Below, one piece after another: positions 63,314 to 64,000 of a stretch of DNA of 64,000 nucleotides. The stretch comes from Streptomyces sp. NRRL WC-3742 (lineage in GTDB: Bacteria > Actinomycetota > Actinomycetes > Streptomycetales > Streptomycetaceae). Both the position numbers and the translations under genes were made by a program. Each line of letters opens with the position of its first letter. Position 1 is the first letter of the stretch. Under the pieces are notes generated by a model. It saw nothing but the letters and a program-made list of their open reading frames with translations, had not been told where the DNA came from and made no database searches. The stretch is from NCBI RefSeq assembly GCF_000720635.1, contig NZ_JOCF01000022.1, positions 1-64,000 on the forward strand, written 5' to 3'.

Positions 63314-63365
63314 TTATGTCAATTACGGAAACATATCCCGGCTTATGTCCGGCGACGAAACATAA
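63314..63365. promoter_or_regulatory. Two tandem 23-bp imperfect palindromes
   Basis: At 63314-63336 and 63343-63365 the sequence reads TTATGTC-N8-GAAACATA(T/A), so each copy has TTATGT and ACATAW as inverted ends. They start 29 bp apart, close to three helical turns, as expected for cooperative binding of one regulator. Confidence 0.65.
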
Positions 63366-63427
63366 AGAACCCGCGAGTGGGTCGGTGAACCGCCGGGATT
63401 TCCCAATCGGTAACCAGTGGGAAAGGG

Positions 63428-63456
63428 TTGACACCATTAGTTGGTCTAGTCCAACG
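63428..63456 (+). promoter_or_regulatory. Promoter -35 box with overlapping DasR-like operator
   Basis: TTGACA (63428-63433) is a consensus -35. Directly after it, GTTGGTCTAGTCCAAC (63440-63455) matches 11 of 16 bases of the DasR element, 11 of 12 in the TGGTCTAGACCA core. Binding there would block RNA polymerase. The -10 box is not clear. Confidence 0.55.
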
Positions 63457-63706
63457 TAGGGAGCGCGTGGTCCGACGAGTGCTGAGGCAAGGTAAGAGGC
63501 CCTGTCGGACGGGCGAGTTGGCCACCTGAGGCGTCGGCAGTCGACGCCCGGGGCCGACGGCGGGATGGAATGTGTGCGGACCGGGCTTTCAGCGAGCGGT
63601 CCCCATTCCGGAGACGCCGCCGAGCGGTCGTCGAGGGCTCGCCGCATCCGCACGCACGCGCCCAGGAAAGCGCTGCGTCGACTACGAACGATGGAGTGGC
63701 AACCAC

Positions 63707-64000
63707 GTGACACGCCTGACCGCGACCACCACCATGACCACCCACCGGGCCCCGGCCGCCCACCGGGCGCCGACCGCCCACGTCACCGTCCACAGCACCG
63801 TCGCACCGAACGCCGAGCGGCACGACCGCACCGCCCTGCGCGCCGCCCTCGAGGCCGCCACCGACGACCGGATCGTCTACGACCTCGACGGCATCGCCCG
63901 CCAGTACGCCGACATGCTCGCCGAACTGCCCGGCGTGGCCGTCCGGTTCGCCATGAAGGCGTGCCCGCTGGACGAGGTGCTCGCCCGCCTCGCCGCCCTC
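63707..64000 (+). CDS. Fold-III PLP decarboxylase (ornithine/diaminopimelate type), partial
   Basis: The first 98 codons of a gene cut by the window end. After a 45-residue Thr/His/Pro-rich start, DRIVYDLDGIARQYADML and AVRFAMKACPLDEVLARL match the opening of group IV decarboxylases; the Lys in AMKACP should bind PLP. The family includes ornithine, lysine and diaminopimelate decarboxylases and enzymes of siderophore and antibiotic pathways. The GTG at 63707 has GGAG ten bases upstream; an ATG nine codons later is possible. The long leader with a DasR-like promoter suggests control by amino-sugar supply. Confidence 0.8.
   Translation, partial: MTRLTATTTMTTHRAPAAHRAPTAHVTVHSTVAPNAERHDRTALRAALEAATDDRIVYDLDGIARQYADMLAELPGVAVRFAMKACPLDEVLARLAAL

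Larger units (their letters stand above)
63165..63706. other. Long regulatory interval before the partial decarboxylase gene
   Basis: No gene is seen in this 542-bp gap. From about 63290 to 63450 the sequence is strikingly AT-rich for this genome and holds two 23-bp imperfect palindromes and a promoter with a DasR-like site. After it a leader of about 240 nt can form stems, for example GTCCGAC (63470-63476) with GTCGGAC (63504-63510). Confidence 0.65.

Overview
The window is very GC-rich throughout, with strong G/C bias at third codon positions, frequent GTG and TTG starts, and typical actinobacterial cell-wall and metabolic genes: MurT/GatD, a GGEGT-type phosphofructokinase, a DUF5997 plus LysR-effector-domain pair, DUF6461 and PIG-L/lectin fusions. 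It most likely comes from Streptomyces or a close relative such as Kitasatospora. No rRNA, tRNA, integrase or transposase was seen. Most of the region reads as chromosomal, lightly accessory sequence with several repeat families and scars.

Layout. 0.1-0.8 kb: a decaying type I-E CRISPR array read on the minus strand, with no cas genes in the window. 1-7.7 kb: an ECF41-type sigma factor coupled to a flavoprotein oxidoreductase, a CopD-like membrane protein and a NACHT-type STAND ATPase. 7.7-15 kb: hydrolases, a secreted lipase, a PIG-L/lectin-propeller protein, and a divergent ATP-grasp ligase and MFS exporter pair. 15-20.7 kb: a D-2-hydroxyacid dehydrogenase, PfkA, the peptidoglycan amidation pair MurT/GatD and a GNAT protein. 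20.8-26.7 kb: a chromogenic locus with an indigoidine synthetase (A-Ox-T-TE), a small secreted protein whose start region lies in a large inverted repeat, and a type-3 copper oxidase with its chaperone. 26.8-36.3 kb: an aromatic amino acid decarboxylase, an odd Cys/His-rich secreted protein, and a glutamine/asparagine/amino-sugar group (AsnB, GlmS, glutaminase).

36.3-48.6 kb: small and membrane proteins, regulators (WYL, AraC, MocR), DinB-like proteins and at least three truncated gene remnants. 48.7-58.3 kb: a secreted tripeptidyl-aminopeptidase-like hydrolase, a DsbA-like protein, an FtsH paralogue, NAD synthetase, a glycosyltransferase, a secreted HNH-like lipoprotein, and the DUF5997/LysR-like pair. 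58.6-64 kb: YetF-like and rhomboid-like membrane proteins, a cytochrome P450, an amidase, and the start of a fold-III PLP decarboxylase with a DasR-like site in its promoter; this last gene runs off the end.

Two features stand out at window scale. First, arrays of 16-bp palindromes of form CACTAC-N4-GTAGTG occur at three distant places, each just 3' of a gene, and one supplies the last codons and stop of the NACHT gene. Second, many intergenic gaps carry short perfect or near-perfect tandem repeats, each with its own sequence and unit length (7 to 17 bp). All functions below are inferred from reading the sequence; no database search was run.
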